NCBI GenBank assembly: GCA_946811185.2
Contig: OX328112.1
Location: forward strand, 15,605,215 to 15,669,214
DNA from: Hippopus hippopus
Taxonomy: Eukaryota; Mollusca; Bivalvia; Cardiida; Cardiidae
DNA length: 64,000 bases
Direction of reading: 5' to 3'
Shown here: piece after piece, positions 1-11,400 of the stretch
Numbering within the stretch: position 1 is the first letter of the stretch
Layout of the letters: each line of letters begins with the position of its first letter
The notes under the pieces: model-generated
What the model was told of the DNA's origin: nothing
Database searches by the model: none
What the model saw: only the letters and a program-made list of their open reading frames with translations
Program-made: the position numbers and the translations under genes

Positions 1-484
1 ATTATGAATTTTGACCGTTAATTTCACCCAGGAACCTGGGTCAGCAATGTTTAAGAAATGAGGTGTACTATCACAGTGTTGACCAAATACAGCACTATTT
101 TCTTATCTCGCATGTATGTGAGACAAGAAAATTTGTAATGGCTGTATTACATTGAAAACAAGGGGAGTTATGTGATAGAATTGTTTACTTCTTTTGTAGA
201 TGTCGAAGTTTTAGACTTGATGAAAGCACTTTGTACACTACAAATCAAATATTTGTCTACAAAAGGAAAAGGGAAAAAATGCTTGTTACCAGCATTTTTT
301 CCTTTTCACACAATGCTTTAAAAAATGGGATTGTCTGATGAATATTTAGGGAAACGAAGAAAATGCTGGTAACCAGTATTTCTACTTTTCCCACAATATT
401 CTCAACTCTATCAAAGGCAAGTTTCATCTTTTGAGTTACATTTTAACTTTTCCTTTATTGTACACAACACAGAAAGCTTTTGTG

Positions 485-547
485 GACAGTGTAGATCAAA
501 ATCAGACTGCACAGAACGTGCAGTCTGATCTGTGATCTACATTGTCG
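485..547. repeat. Short hairpin repeat (ATCAGACTGCAC core)
   Basis: Inverted repeat with arms GTAGATCAAAATCAGACTGC and its near complement around ACAGAACGTG. The same hairpin recurs at 25510-25560 (half), 40540-40622, 47262-47330, 47560-47630 and 54155-54230, always about 60-75 bp, often followed by TCCGCAAAAGG. It is probably a very short foldback element. Confidence 0.75.
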
Positions 548-1791
548 ACTACTTTATTCCAGATTATGACCAAAGTGGTTCTCCATCTTGCAGCATGTTC
601 TTTCTTTATTCATTTATTGAATTTTGTTTGTTTTCAGTTTCAATGTATAATCGTAAGCTAGATATACTGTACGAAGAAGGTAAATAATTCAAGATGATAA
701 TTTTTCCTCACACACTATGTGGAATCCGGAACTTGGCCTCCATTAATAATATTTCACCAGGAGTGTAATGGCGGTCCCAGATAGAATAGTTCAGTTGTTG
801 AAAACTAAATCTAAATTCTACCACTTCTGCCATTGGTCAAAGTAAGTCTATTTCATCTGATTTGAAGTATTGAGGGACTTTCAGCTATGGTATTTTACCA
901 GCCACTCTTAGTTTCAAATTTAGAAAGTAGCACAATTTCTGATTGTGAAAACCAGCAAAACCAATTGTTTGGCCTTTTAAAAAATTGGATGATTGTGAAG
1001 AATTCGAAAATTCTAGAGAATTAGTAAGAGAATACAAGATTGTTGGCAAATACAAGCCCAAGTATCTGTTGTTATTTGGAAGCGTTATTAATCGTTTAAC
1101 ATACAATCTTGTGCTTTTCATTGGACAAGTCCAGAATTGCAGACAGTAAAGATCAAGACCAAATTGCACAGGGGATGTATTCTGATCTTGGATCTATACA
1201 GTCCATTTGTTTAGTCAAGCCTTAAAAAAAAAACAATACCTCTTCGTTTCAGTGGATTTTATTTTCAACCATCACTAGGTTCGATTTGTATATTTTGCAC
1301 CAAAAGAGTTTATTTTTTGGAGAAACAGTTATCAGTCTCAGATTAACCTTTTACCAAACATTCCTGAGATTTAGCAACCCTTAGGACAAAGGCATTCTGA
1401 AAACATTGTGGGAAAAGGCAAAAATGAACCAGGATTTACTCCTTTTGTCACAATATTTTCTGCTTTATCAAAGCCAAAAAATTCAACTATTTGTGCCTTG
1501 TTCAATTTGTTGTCTGCAGATGCTTTTGTTATGGACAACTAAAAAATTTTGTTGTTTGGTAAATGCATAACTGTATTAGATATTGTTAGCGGAAGCAATA
1601 TGGCATTGTTCTCTATTATTGAACTGTTCTATTTGGAGACCAAGATTTTTTGCAGTGAATAACAAATAATTACTTCTTTCCTGATTTTATTTTGTGTTGG
1701 TTTTCTTTTTTAAACGAATATAAAATGACAATGGCAAAATCATTTGTCTCATGAGGACAGGCCTGTGAAAACTTTCCTGTCTGGTAAAGAG

Positions 1792-2013
1792 TTAACCCTT
1801 TACCACACAGTCCTGACTTTTAATGACTTTTAAAAGGAAGGCCTATGAAAACATGATGGGAAAAGGAGAAAATGCTGGTAACCAGCATTTTCTCCTTTTC
1901 CCACCATGTTTTCTACTGTATCAAAGAAAAATTTCATTATTTGTGCCAGGTTTGTTTCACAAATGCTTTCAACAAGGACCAATCTAAAATTTTGCTGTGT
2001 AGTAAAGAGGTAA
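1792..2013 (+). mobile_element. MITE-1 copy, sharing its TTAA with a second copy's end
   Basis: Begins TTAACCCTTTACCACACA and has the central palindrome ATGCTGGTAACCAGCAT, ending GTAAAGAGGTAA. The bases just left (about 1769-1791) are the last part of another MITE-1 (CTGGTAAAGAG), so two elements abut at one TTAA. Orientation + means the CACAATCC-type end is on the left. Confidence 0.85.
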
Positions 2014-2883
2014 GCAAGAATATTTTGAGTGCCAAGCAGGACTGGTCCTTTGGGATTTTCCACACTCTTGTAGATGGGTCATTTGACCCCCATCACTTGT
2101 ATTAAAGAAGCTAAACACTTAAATTTTGGGGTACATTTAGAAAACTTGGGGATCCCAATTCAGGGAAGCAGGGGGTCAGGGAAAACCTTGGTCCTTGCTT
2201 TATTCCATTACCACACATTCCTGAGTTTTAACAACCCCAAGGAAAAGAAATTTTGAATACATTGTTGGAAAAGAGAATATTTTCTCTTTCCTGCAATGTT
2301 TTATTCCCTTTCAAAAAAGAATTTTGTTGTTTGAGTAATATGTGATTTGTCGTCTGCCAGTGTTCCACTTTGGACTAGTCTAATATTTGTTGTCTGGTTA
2401 AGAGTTACAGGTTGGAATGTATATGGAAAAAGAACTGCATGAAGAATATCAGAGATCAACCAGCCCTTGTAGTCAGATAGTTGATGTAATGCATAAGAAG
2501 AAAATGCCTTGCCAATGTGTTCAGTTAGCCTTATATGATATTTGAAACATGCACTTTTTCAGAAGGGATCCTTGAAAAATGTTTTTAGTTTTCTTTAATT
2601 TCTGTGCTGAAGGTGTTTGAATTGGACAAGTCTAAAATGTTGTTGTTTGGTAAAGAGTTGAACTAAATGAATATCAATTAATTGCATAGTTTATGTATTT
2701 TGAATACAATCATAGGTCAGTTTTAGACATTGTTTTTATCTTTTATTTTTCTGTACATTTTTCCTTGGAATAAGAAGTATTTCATTCGTTAGCATAATGA
2801 AAAAATGAACAAGTATATCCTTTTGTCCCAGTTGTTTCACTGTGTTTTGTAAATATGCAATGAATTTGTGTTCTTTCGCTCTT

Positions 2884-3117
2884 TTAATCATCTACCAAAC
2901 AATCTCATGATATAACAACCGAGGAGAAGAAAGCTTTCGAATACAATGTGGGGAGAAAAGGATCTAAAACAGGTTACCAGCATGTTCGTCCTTTCCCACA
3001 GTGTTTCCTTCTACCCCTTTTAAAGGCAAATCTCATCTTTTGAATTACATTTGATGCCTGGAAATGCTGTCAATTTAGACATGTCTGAAATTTTACCATA
3101 AGGCAAGGAGCTTATAA
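2884..3117 (+). mobile_element. MITE-1 copy, decayed
   Basis: Recognisable ends (CTACCAAACAATC and ACCATAAGGCAAGG) and a damaged central palindrome. It shows the family's older layer. Confidence 0.6.
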
Positions 3118-3233
3118 TCTTCAAGTCCAGTTATACTCAATGGCAACGTACTGGCTAGTATCATAGGGGATAAGAGATTCAGGTCAAAAATGTTTTAAAA
3201 AAAACTTACCATCTAGTAAATACTTTGGAAACA

Positions 3234-3463
3234 TAAACTGTTTACCAAACAACACAGTTTTAGACTGGTCCAAATTGAAGGCAGTTGCAGACAGCAAAGA
3301 TAAATATTAATCAAGAGTTGAAATTTGTTTTGGGAAGGGTAGATAACATTGCGGGAAAAGGAGAAAATGCTGGTTACCAGCATTTTCTCCTTTTACCACA
3401 ATGTTTTCAAAAGCCTTCTGTCTCAGGGTTGTTAAAGGTTGGGATTGTATGGTAAAGGGTTAA
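3234..3463 (-). mobile_element. MITE-1 copy
   Basis: Left end TTTACCAAACAACACAG, with the GGTCCAAATTGAAGGCA block, then the palindrome around GCTGGTTACCAGC. The right end GGTAAAGGGTTAA is intact. Confidence 0.85.
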
Positions 3464-3564
3464 TCAGAGAAAAAAGATACAGGGACACCCGCCAATCATG
3501 TGGAAACTGAATGTATTATGAGCTACTTATAAAGAGCAACAGAAAGTGGTAAAGAATCATAGAA

Positions 3565-3840
3565 ACTGTGCGGTAAAAGGGGATTTAAGGCATCTCTACG
3601 ATGCATTATATCAAGCAAGTCATCACATAATTATGGATCCCTAAAATCTATTTTGTATTACTAGTATTTTGTATAACAACCGACTGAATCATGAGGTACA
3701 CTAGTCTTTTCACATGCACAAAGTTTACCAAAAGTAAAAAGCATCGGCCAGGGTCAGCCTGCGCAGACTACGCAGACTTCCACGTGTTGATACGCTTTGC
3801 AGATACATTAACAGCCATTGTCACAGAACATGACTCGGTT
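3565..3840. mobile_element. GC-core foldback (family 2)
   Basis: About 250-bp element with subterminal blocks CAAGCAAGTCATCACATAAT and a GC-rich dyad near GGTCAGCCTGCGCAG. Other copies: 7026-7203, 7204-7472, 16357-16551, 23103-23334, 24917-25400 (split), 30269-30512, 35048-35296, 42236-42484, 47899-48153. The ends read GAGCCATGCTCTGTG. Confidence 0.8.
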
Positions 3841-4053
3841 ATAATAGTCTTTTAGCTATCACACTGAGTATACTCGTCACAGTGCAGTTTATGGGGATGT
3901 ATACTGGATTCAAGTTGTCTTTCTATTTTCCTTCACAGATACAATTTTGTATTCTCTTTTTATCCTAGAGTTTCCAATCAATTTGAGTGCAGTTTTAATG
4001 GAAGAATTCCTATCATGAAAACTTGTAATTTTCATCATGATTGGTTGACTGTT

Positions 4054-4375
4054 ATAGGATTTGTTGAGCCCCAGAAGTGCAGTTGGCAGCATACAGGACT
4101 TGAGAACATGAGGATGCTGGTTTGAATTCCAGGCCCAGCCCATTCTTTCCGAGGATTAATGATAGTCATTGCTACAGGATTCATTCCTCTCTCACTGCTG
4201 ATCATTGTTCTGACAATGGTTATATGGGAAAGCAGCCAGTGGTTGGGAAGAATATTGTGCGACTTACTGTTAACAGAAACTCCGCAAGTATGGAAAGATG
4301 CACTGGATGCCAAGATATAACTTAAATAAGGTTGAAAATGGCATCAAACACCATACAACTAATCAATTACAGGAG
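4054..4375 (+). mobile_element. tRNA-derived SINE (family A)
   Basis: tRNA-like head with B-box-like GGTTTGAATTCC, a body with ATGGGAAAGCAGCCAGTGG and a tail ending AAAATGGCATCAAACACCAT. The same body and tail recur at 19878-20110, 26279-26578, 31655-32125 (two copies) and 49120-49425, with pieces at 26870-26995, 45048-45150 and 51025-51070. Confidence 0.8.
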
Positions 4376-4693
4376 TTATGACCCTTTGAATTGTTTTCTT
4401 TTTATTTTATTCCAGACATTTGTCTTCTAGTTCCAGTCATCATCTATTTTTTTTTCTTCATTGTCTGCTACTAGTATTTTTCTGTCTTTCAACTTACATC
4501 ATTGTAGAATTGGTAGTTATTTTTTAATGTGGCCAAATTTTTTTCCTCCTATTTTCAATGGAGCCTTTTCATATTATGATCATATGTGCCGTCTTTTCAC
4601 CATGAATTATGATAGTCTTATAATTGCACTCTATACTAGGTAACAGCTTTTAGACTTGTTGATATTGTTATCTGATAGATCAATATAAATTTT

Positions 4694-4927
4694 TTAATCC
4701 TTTACGAAACGGCAAAATTTAGACATGTCTAAATGGAAAGCATTTTGCAGATGACAAAATAAAGGTGAGTCAATTATTGAATATATTTTTTTTTTGAAGG
4801 ATAGAAAACATTGTGGGAAAAGGAGAAAATGCTGGTTACCAGCATTTTCTCCTTTTCCCACAATGTTTTTACAAAAGTTGTCTTCCTTAGGGTTGTTAAA
4901 AGTCATGATTGTGTGGTAAAGGGTTAA
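4694..4927 (-). mobile_element. MITE-1 copy, intact palindrome
   Basis: TTAATCCTTTACGAAACG to GTGTGGTAAAGGGTTAA. The central arms, from ACATTGTGGGAAAAGGAG to its complement, are perfectly paired. Confidence 0.9.
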
Positions 4928-5331
4928 CAGCTCTGCTTATAAACTACACTTTAAATCTTTACAACACAATTCCTTGTTTTCACGGCCCTGAAAGTGGAGC
5001 CTTTTGAAAATGTTGTGTGGGTTACCAGCACTTTCTCCTTTTTGCAAAATGTTTTTAAAAGCCTTCATCAGGGTGGTAAGAACATGGGGGTGTTTGATAA
5101 AGGTTAAAAAATAACTCATTTTAAATAGAATACTGTGATAATAATAATGGAATTCTGTGTCACGGGAGAACAAATCAGGCTTTATCAAGAAATTCGTTCC
5201 ATGATTATTCTATGAAACTTGGGATGTGTTTTTTGCTTTGTTAGTTTTGCATGAAATACTTCAATGAAAATTTTGGCTGAAGAAGTAAAACCTTGGGCTT
5301 TTCTTGATATACTTCTTGTTTTTATTATTAG

Positions 5332-5492
5332 ATGAAGGAAAGAAGAAACTGACTGCAGTTAAAACGATGCCCAATATGAACATGCCCAAAACAGACAGTC
5401 ACCCCATAATGGAGTCTAACGGGTCCGATAATAAATTAAAGAGGAACCAGTCTTCAGGCAACGACCTTCATGAAACAGCTTCTTCTGTTAAG
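5332..5492 (+). CDS. SLC4 exon 1 of window: linker of the cytoplasmic domain
   Basis: This exon follows a pyrimidine-rich acceptor (TTATTATTAG) and ends before GTGTGT. It starts with the last two bases of a codon (AT) and ends in phase 0. The 53 residues are polar, rich in Lys, Ser, Asn and Met ([22 protein letters not shown]). They correspond to the variable, probably disordered linker that precedes the conserved second half of the N-terminal domain in SLC4A7/8/10. The call rests on its position and its in-phase join to the next exon ([15 protein letters not shown]), not on strong similarity. A different upstream partner or alternative splicing here is possible, since this linker is alternatively spliced in vertebrate paralogues. 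Confidence 0.75.
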
Positions 5493-8400
5493 GTGTGTAT
5501 AATGGTACCCTGTGTTTAGTGGCCACCTCTGAAACTGGCTTGCAGCCTGTCTTTAGCTAGCTTACACTGAGTTCCAACAAGAGGCAAATATGTTGAAATG
5601 TACTTATACTAAGCAAGCACCTCTCATAATGCTTGACCAAGCAGTTCCAAGTTCTAAGAACCTTTTGAAAAGAGTGTGGGAAAAGGAGAAAATAGTGGTC
5701 GGCAGCTGTCTTATACAGAGTTCCCATATGAGGCAACATATGTTGAAACATACCTGTACTAAGCATGCACCTCTCTTATCTCTATACAAAACAATTCCAA
5801 GTTTTAATAGCCTTGAAGACCTTTGGAGAACACTGTGGGATATCAGAGTGGTAAATGGTGGAAACCATCATTTTCTCCATTTTCCAGAATGTTTTTTACC
5901 CTATCAGAAACAAATTTCATCTTTTCAACCACATTTAAATTGTCCTCTGCTAATGCTTTCATTTCCAACAACGCTATATTTACTTGTGTGGTAAGGGTCA
6001 CTGGACTTGTACCAAAAGATAACCTGCAGTAAGAGACCACTTTTCTTAATGCCCTTGTATGGGATCTAATTATAAGTTTAACTCTTTAGCATACAACAAA
6101 ATTTTAGTCTTGTTCAAATTCAAAGCATTTTGTAGACAACAAATTTAGTGTTGCTAAAAAGATGATTTCTGTCTTTGAAATGGAAGAAATAATGTGGGAA
6201 AAGTGGAAATGCTAGTTTCCAGCATTTTCTCCTTTTCTTACAATGTTTTCAAAAGCTTACTTCCTCAAGGTTGGTAAGACTTGAGATTGTGTGCTAAAGG
6301 GTCGACGGTATCTTCTCCTATATGGGCATATATTTAGCTGTTTTATGTAAAGTGGATTGTGTTAAACTTTTATTTCAGTCATAATCATATACTATTTTTC
6401 AGCTGAATCTCCACTTCATGAAGAAAATACCCCCAGGGTCAGAGGCAGCCAACATATTGGTGGGAGAGGTAGACTTTTTAAATCACCAGATTGTCACTTT
6501 TATACGACTGAGACAGTCCTTGTTTCTAGGTGACCTGACAGAAGTTCCAGTGCCCACCAAGTTCCTGTTTATCTTACTTGGCCCCCAGGGGAACCACAAC
6601 AAGTATCATGAGATTGGTAGATCTATAGCAACAATAATGACAGATGAGGTACTTTCTTCCAAATTCATTTCCCACAAAATGTTTACCAAACAATCATATT
6701 TTTTCATGTCTCGGACGTAGATTGGTTTTGAAAACATGGTGAGAAAAGGAGAAAATGCGGTTACCAGCATCTTCTCCTTTTCCATCAATGCTTTCTAGTT
6801 TCCCAATGGCAAATTCTGTTATTTAGGCTACATATACGCTGTTGCTAACAAATGCCTTCAACTTTGGAGAATCTAAAATTTTGTCATGTGATAAAGAGTA
6901 AATGGCACATCTCCTATAAATCGACATTTATCATTCTTTGATGATTCAATAAGACAAAGGGGTAGAAACAGTTAAAGAGAAACTGTCCCAGAACCCAACT
7001 GCCAACACCCCCTGACATTATATATGAGCCATGCTCTGTGAAATGGGGGTTTAATGCATCTGCAGAAAGTATCAACCAATGGAATCTTTGTCAGTCAGTG
7101 CAGTGCTATCAGTCAATTTTCTGCATATCCAAGGACCAGTCTACCTCACGACTCAGTGTGTTGTTTAATGGAAATGCAAAATGGATTTGATGGATCCATA
7201 TGCATATGAGCCGTGCTTTGGCAAAAGGGGGCTAAATGCATCTCTGTGGTCCATTATACCAAGCAAGTCATCACATAATTATTGATCCACAAAAATAAAT
7301 TTTGTCTAACAACTGACTAAATCATTAGGTAGACTAGTCCTTTGAGATACAAAATAATTTATCAATAGCGAAAAGTTTCGGCCCAGGTCAGCCTGTGCGG
7401 ACTGCGCAGGCTGACCTGGGTCAATACTTTTCGCAGATGCATTAAGCTCCCTTTTCACAGAGCATGGTCATTACAATTACTTGCTTGATTAAATGCATCA
7501 CAGTGATGCATTAACCCCCCTTTTGGCAGAGCATGGCTCAAAATAATGAACGATTTGGTATCCCCCGCCGAAGGCAGAGGGATATACTAGTAGTTTTAGC
7601 CTTGTCCGACAGTCCATCTGTCTGACCGTCCATCCGTGTGTCCGTCCGGGAGAATATCTCCAATACCGTTTGACGGAATTTCTTGAAATTTTATACGTGT
7701 GTACAATAACCCATTCTGCCGAGACACTTTTTATTATTTTGATTCGATGAAAAATAGCCGACTTTTATGTTACATGGTCAAGTAAATTTTTTGGCGGGGG
7801 ATATCATTTCAACGAAATTGCTTGATTTTGTTTTCAGATATTTCATGATGTAGCATATCATGCCCACAAAAGGGAAGACTTGCTTGCTGGTATTGACGAG
7901 TTTCTAGACCAGGTTACAGTGCTGCCCCCTGGTGAATGGGACCCTAGTATTCGCATAGAACCACCAAAAAGTGTCCCCTCACAGGAATCGAGAAAGACCA
8001 AAGATTCTCAGCCACCAGTCCCTAATGGCAAGACAAACACAGATGATGATGATGAGGGTTGCCATGGTGATGATCCAGCACTACAAAGAACCAACAGGTT
8101 GTTGTTCCACAAAGCTTTTGTTTTAAACATAGTAGATAGTTGACTTGAAAAATAATAATTCTGATAAAAGTAAGTTTCCCCTTAACACACAAGTCTGTGT
8201 TCGAATATGGCCTTTACTCACAATATGTTTTCTACCCTTTTTATGACAAATCCGATCGTTTAGGCCGCATTTGATTTGTCCCCAGCAAATGCTTTCTATT
8301 TGGACAAGTCAAAGATTTTATTGTCTGGTAGAGGGTGAAATTATTACTGAACATTTATAAGACATTGAACATAAATTGCATTTGACATGCAGTTGAACAT

Positions 8401-11400
8401 TCCTCAATTTTTATCATACTATTGAAAAACATCCTTGTTTCCTTAAGGTGTTTAACTATTGTTGGATCCTGGACCATGCTCAGTGGCTATGGTACAAACT
8501 GGGAATTCTGGGCTCAATTCTCACATGTCCTGTGGCTAGGGTTGTGGAAGTGTCCTTGGGCAAGGCAATGTAGAGGCCCAGCCTAATACTGGTGAAAACA
8601 GAATATGGCTGAATTGATTTCAGTGAAGGGTAGAAAAGGGAGAAGCTGGGCATTACCAGCATTGTTAATGGTTAACTCCTTACTAAACGATAAAATTTTA
8701 GACTGGTCCAAATTGAAAGCATTTGCAGATGACAAAATTAATGTGACTCAAAAAATGAAATTGTTTCGGGAAGGGTGGAAAACATTTTGGGAAAAGGAGA
8801 AAATGCTGGTTACCAGCATTTTCTCCTTTTCCACAATGTTTTTAAAAGGCTTCTTTCTCAGAGTCGTGAAAACCCGGGATTGTTTGTTAAAGAGTTAATG
8901 TTGTATGTTTAATCCTTTATCAAACGATCCTGTAATTCAACGACTCTAGGGAAGACTTTCTTCGAAAACATCAATGGAACAGGAGAAAATTTTTGTAACT
9001 GGCAATTTCTCTCTATCCTTCAGAGTTTTTCCTGCACATCTGAAGACAAAGTCTGTTAATTGAGCCATGTTTAACCCTTTGCCACACAATGCTGACTTTT
9101 AATGACCCTGGGAAAGAAGCCTTTTGAAAACATGGTGGGAAAAGGAGAAAATGCTGGTAACCAGCATTTTCTCCTTTTTCCACCATTTTTTCTACCCTAT
9201 CAAAGACAAAATTGCACCACCTGAGCCACATTGAAATTGTCGTCTGCAAATGCTCTCAGTTTGGACAGGGCTAAAATTTTGTTGTTTGGTAAAGGGTTAA
9301 ATACTGTCTCCAAATGCTTTCAATTGTGAAAAGTCTAGAAATCTGTCATATGGTAGTAAGTTAATTCGAGCAAATGTTTATTTGGTATTCAGGTTATTTG
9401 GAGGTTTGATTCAGGACATCCATAGAAAACTGCCATTTTACGTGAGTGATTTTAAAGATGCCATACATGTACAAAGCTTGGCCTCATTCATGTTTTTGTA
9501 CTTTGCCTGTTTAACACCTATCATCACTTTTGGTGGATTATTGGCTGATGCTACTGATAAAGATTTGGTAAGTAATATATCTACACTTTACCAAACAGTC
9601 CTTTCTTTTAATGACCATTGAGGAAGAAGGCTTTTGCAAACTTAGGGAAAGAAGCAGTTTTTACTTTTCCAAAAAGTTCTACGCTTGCACCCTTTACCAA
9701 AGGACAACATTTTTGGTTGTCTAAATCCATCGCATTTGCAGATAACAAATTAGATCTGGCTCAAAAAAAATGGAATTTTTTTTTTTGAAAGGGTAGAAAA
9801 CATTGTTTGAAAAGGAGAAAATGCTGGTTACAAGCATTTTTTCCTTTTCCCAAAATGTTTTGAAAAGCTGTTTTTCTCAAAGTTGTTAAAACTTGGGATT
9901 GGGTGGTAAAGGGTTAACAGACAGATTCTATATCCAAGCCATGATACTAAATGTACTCTTTACTAGACGGTCCTTTCTTTTTATTGCCATGAGCAAGAAG
10001 GCCTTTGCAACTATAGTGAAACAAGCATTTTCTCCTTTTCAAAAAAGTTTTCTACCCTGTACTAAACAACAAAATTTTTGACTGGTCCAAATCCAAAGCA
10101 TTTGCAGAGGACAAATTAAATATTGCTCAGATGTTTAAAAATTGTCTTTGAAAGGATAGAAAACTTTTTAGGAAAAGGAGAAATGCTTGTTTTCTGCTTT
10201 TCCCAAAATGTTTCGAAAAACCTTCCTGAAGGTTGTTAGAATTTGGGATTGTTTGGTAAAAAGTTAACAGACGGATTCTATCATTTAAGCCATGCTTGAT
10301 TTGTTTTCTGCAAAAGATTCCAATATCATCAAGTGTAAACTTGCTAAAGAAACTAAGTTTGAAATTAGGAATGGTGAAGCTTGTATCATCAACATCAACA
10401 ATAAATCAGGTTGGAGTTTAACTAATTGACCAGACTCAGATGGCATCTAGCTATTATTTTGTATGAAGTTAGGTAAATGACATTAGTAAACCTTGTACCA
10501 AACAAATCCCAACTTCTTGCTAACTTGAAGAAGGCTTTTGAAAACATTTTGAGTTTTTCACCTTTTGTAAGACTAATTCCATCTTTAGCCTGGCTGTTTT
10601 CGAAGAAAAATTTAGGTATTGTTGTAGCCGTGGCATCTTCATCATCTGTGTTGTCGTGCAAAAGCTTTGACACTGTATAATATCTTTTGTAATAGCTGAA
10701 GATATTTATTTCAAACTTGTTCAAGTTGTTAACTATTAACAGAGGAACCCATACAACAAGGACAGGTAACCATCAAAGTATTTTTGGAACAGTTATGCCC
10801 CTCTTTTGGCCTAGAATTTTCACTGAAAATCAAGCAACGGTAGCCAAGGTTGGCAACAGCATACGGTGCTCTTGTTTGAGTGGCATTTACATTGTTGTCT
10901 GCAAATGCTTTAAATTTGGAAAATGTAAAAAAACAAAATAGTAGTATAAAAAGTTAAATGGCTGAACATAAAGATCTTCATCTTTAATTATCTTGTACTG
11001 GATTAATTCCCAGATATGAAATACATTTTAATATTGTTGAAAAAGTGTCATATTTGTTTCATTATGTTTTTTTGAGTATTCATAAATGCTTGAAATATGA
11101 GGACAGCTTGTCTGATTTGCAGATTTAAAGGGGGGCATTAAAATGTTAGCAGGCAGGCTGTACTTAGGTTTTATTTATACATTTACAGGGAGCATTTGAA
11201 TATGTTAAGCAGGCTGTATAGTGGGTTATATTTGTACTTTTTTATGGGGGGATTTGAAAAGTTTTTAGCAGGCTGTAAAGTGAGTTATAATTGTTCATTT
11301 ACAGAGGGAATAAGAGTGCTTGTAGATAGGCTGTATAGTAGGTTATATTTGCACATTTACTGTGGACATTAGAATGTTTGTAAACAGGTTGTACTCGTAT

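Larger units (their letters stand above)
1..5331. other. Upstream intron or 5' region of the transporter: repeats only
   Basis: No exon is recognisable here. It holds MITE-1 copies at about 262-430 (decayed), 1343-1571, 1792-2013, 2203-2408, 2603-2665 (end only), 2884-3117, 3234-3463, 4694-4927 and 4953-5107 (shortened). It also holds small hairpins at 485-547 and 1140-1200, a GC-core foldback at 3565-3840 and a SINE at 4054-4375. Because the transporter reading frame enters exon 5332 in mid-codon, this is presumably intron. Confidence 0.6.
8098..9392 (+). other. Intron 3: MITE-1 cluster with a nested insertion
   Basis: Truncated MITE-1 at 8179-8338, a possible SINE fragment at about 8465-8600 (GTCCTTGGGCAAGGCA), MITE-1 at 8672-8898 (-), and a nested pair at 8912-9364. 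Confidence 0.75.
9568..11139 (+). other. Intron 4, first part: duplicated MITE-1 composite and a nested unknown element
   Basis: Two successive composites, each a MITE-1 left arm joined to a minus-oriented MITE-1 (9588-9917 and 9955-10267). Then a MITE-1 (about 10488-10955) split by a 290-bp repeat (10587-10873). Confidence 0.7.

Noticed and set aside
1830..2105. Overlapping short open frames on both strands with peptides like [13 protein letters not shown]
   Set aside because: They are translations of the MITE-1 palindrome, repeated at dozens of places with frameshifts; not genes.
2450..2660. Possible upstream exon of the transporter
   Set aside because: No stretch resembles the N-terminal SLC4 domain and no in-phase splice borders were found.
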